Of a DNA stretch of 64,000 bases, positions 63,505 to 64,000 are shown in pieces. The notes under the pieces were generated by a model. That model did no database searches. It was given only the letters and a program-made list of their open reading frames with translations, and was not told the origin of the DNA. Position 1 is the stretch's first letter; each line of letters begins with the position of its first letter. The DNA lies in contig NZ_LT859959.1 of assembly GCF_900176205.1 (NCBI RefSeq), positions 5,105,001-5,169,000 of the forward strand. Reading direction: 5' to 3'. The translations under genes and the position numbers were made by a program. The DNA is from Bradyrhizobium sp. ORS 285. GTDB lineage: Bacteria; Pseudomonadota; Alphaproteobacteria; Rhizobiales; Xanthobacteraceae.

Positions 63505-64000
63505 TCAGGACGCACCGAGGTTCGACAGCGAGAACGCAACCAGCAATCCGAGCACGACGAGGCTGCCGGTGACATTCTGGTCGCCTTTCACGGCCTCGGG
63601 GATCATGGTGTTCACCACCATGGTCAGCAGCGCGCCGGCGGCGACGGCGTTGACCGCGGCGACGAGTTGCGGCGGCGCGCCGCCGAACGCCGCCGCTCCG
63701 ATCGCGGAGGCCAGCGCCGAGAGCACGACGATGGCGGCCCACAGGCCGAAGATGTAGCTCCTGCTGCGCCCAGCCGCCTTCATGCCGAGCGCGCTCGACA
63801 GCCCCTCCGGCAGGTTCGACAGAAAGATCGCCGCCAGCATCGCAAGGCTGACGCCCTGGCCGGCGAGCAGCCCGAGGCCGAGCACGATGCTTTCGGGAAT
63901 GCCATCGAGCAGCGAGCCGATGGCGATGACGAGGCCGCCGCCTTGCGCGGCGCTCTGCTGCTCGCCGTCGCCGGACTGCTTGCGATGATGCGCGCCGTTG
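63505..64000 (-). CDS. ZIP-family metal transporter, partial (5' end beyond window)
   Basis: The last 164 residues or so of a ZIP metal permease. The frame stays open to the window edge. Visible: a His/Gln-rich cytoplasmic stretch (NGAHHRKQSGDGEQQSAAQ), LVIAIGSLLDGIPESIVLGLGLL, LAAIFLSNLPEGLSSALGM, and three more hydrophobic segments. The paired DGIPES and NLPEG motifs form the binuclear metal site of ZIP proteins. Expected to move Zn2+ or related ions. The true start is outside the window. Confidence 0.85.
   Translation of the reverse strand, partial: NGAHHRKQSGDGEQQSAAQGGGLVIAIGSLLDGIPESIVLGLGLLAGQGVSLAMLAAIFLSNLPEGLSSALGMKAAGRSRSYIFGLWAAIVVLSALASAIGAAAFGGAPPQLVAAVNAVAAGALLTMVVNTMIPEAVKGDQNVTGSLVVLGLLVAFSLSNLGAS

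Overview
The window looks like chromosomal DNA of a Bradyrhizobium-type alphaproteobacterium (Rhizobiales). Reasons: visibly GC-rich coding DNA with genes packed on both strands, protein families typical of that group (RT0821-type surface lipoprotein, extensin-like protein, fused LivHM permease, DUF1499, DUF899, DUF3606), and several dispersed palindromic repeats that I recognise from Bradyrhizobium intergenic regions. I see no rRNA, tRNA, CRISPR array, intact insertion sequence or replication origin. The assignment rests on memory of these families, not on a search.

Layout. 0-24 kb is mostly housekeeping: an anti-sigma factor tail, a DnaJ-type co-chaperone, a surface lipoprotein, pdxH, an SDR, a CorA transporter, an L,D-transpeptidase, an extensin-like protein, an acyl-CoA ligase, an MBL hydrolase, glutaryl-CoA dehydrogenase, a ribB fusion, an aminotransferase, an amidohydrolase, an aldo/keto reductase and an aldose epimerase. 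21.1-29.1 kb (minus strand) carries a ribose-type ABC transporter and five genes (biotin carboxylase, small BCCP, KipI-like, KipA-like, LamB/YcsF). The first four together have the domain content of urea carboxylase. A divergent LysR gene faces them.

30.4-44.7 kb is a nicotinate catabolic locus. It holds an enamidase gene (+), a convergent minus-strand operon (6-hydroxynicotinate reductase, UPF0280, DUF1185, LivK, LivHM fusion, LivG, LivF, MarR) and, divergent from it, a two-subunit nicotinate dehydrogenase with three haem-c sites. The combination predicts nicotinate -> 6-hydroxynicotinate -> 1,4,5,6-tetrahydro-6-oxonicotinate -> 2-formylglutarate. This is the reductive ring-opening route known from Eubacterium barkeri and Azorhizobium, here fed by a cytochrome-linked dehydrogenase. 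Near-identical 18-bp palindromes (TCRTTCGTRTACGAATGA) lie upstream of both the enamidase and the reductase genes. They are the best candidates for the operator of the MarR protein encoded last in the operon. A nicotinamidase gene lies about 8 kb further on.

44.8-52.9 kb is a second catabolic operon: IclR regulator, Pot-type ABC transporter, AroM-like protein, DUF917 (thiohydantoin desulfurase-type) protein and hydantoinase/oxoprolinase. It probably handles a hydantoin-like compound. An inverted repeat sits just before iclR. 53-56.3 kb has pncA, small zinc-ribbon and DUF3606 proteins and an antiquitin-type aldehyde dehydrogenase. 56.6-59.2 kb is an AT-richer island next to a decayed dispersed repeat, with a novel lipoprotein and a GIY-YIG-like protein. 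59.2-64 kb returns to ordinary genes: P-loop kinase-like protein, serine acetyltransferase-like protein, DUF899, EF-hand protein, MscS channel and a truncated ZIP transporter.
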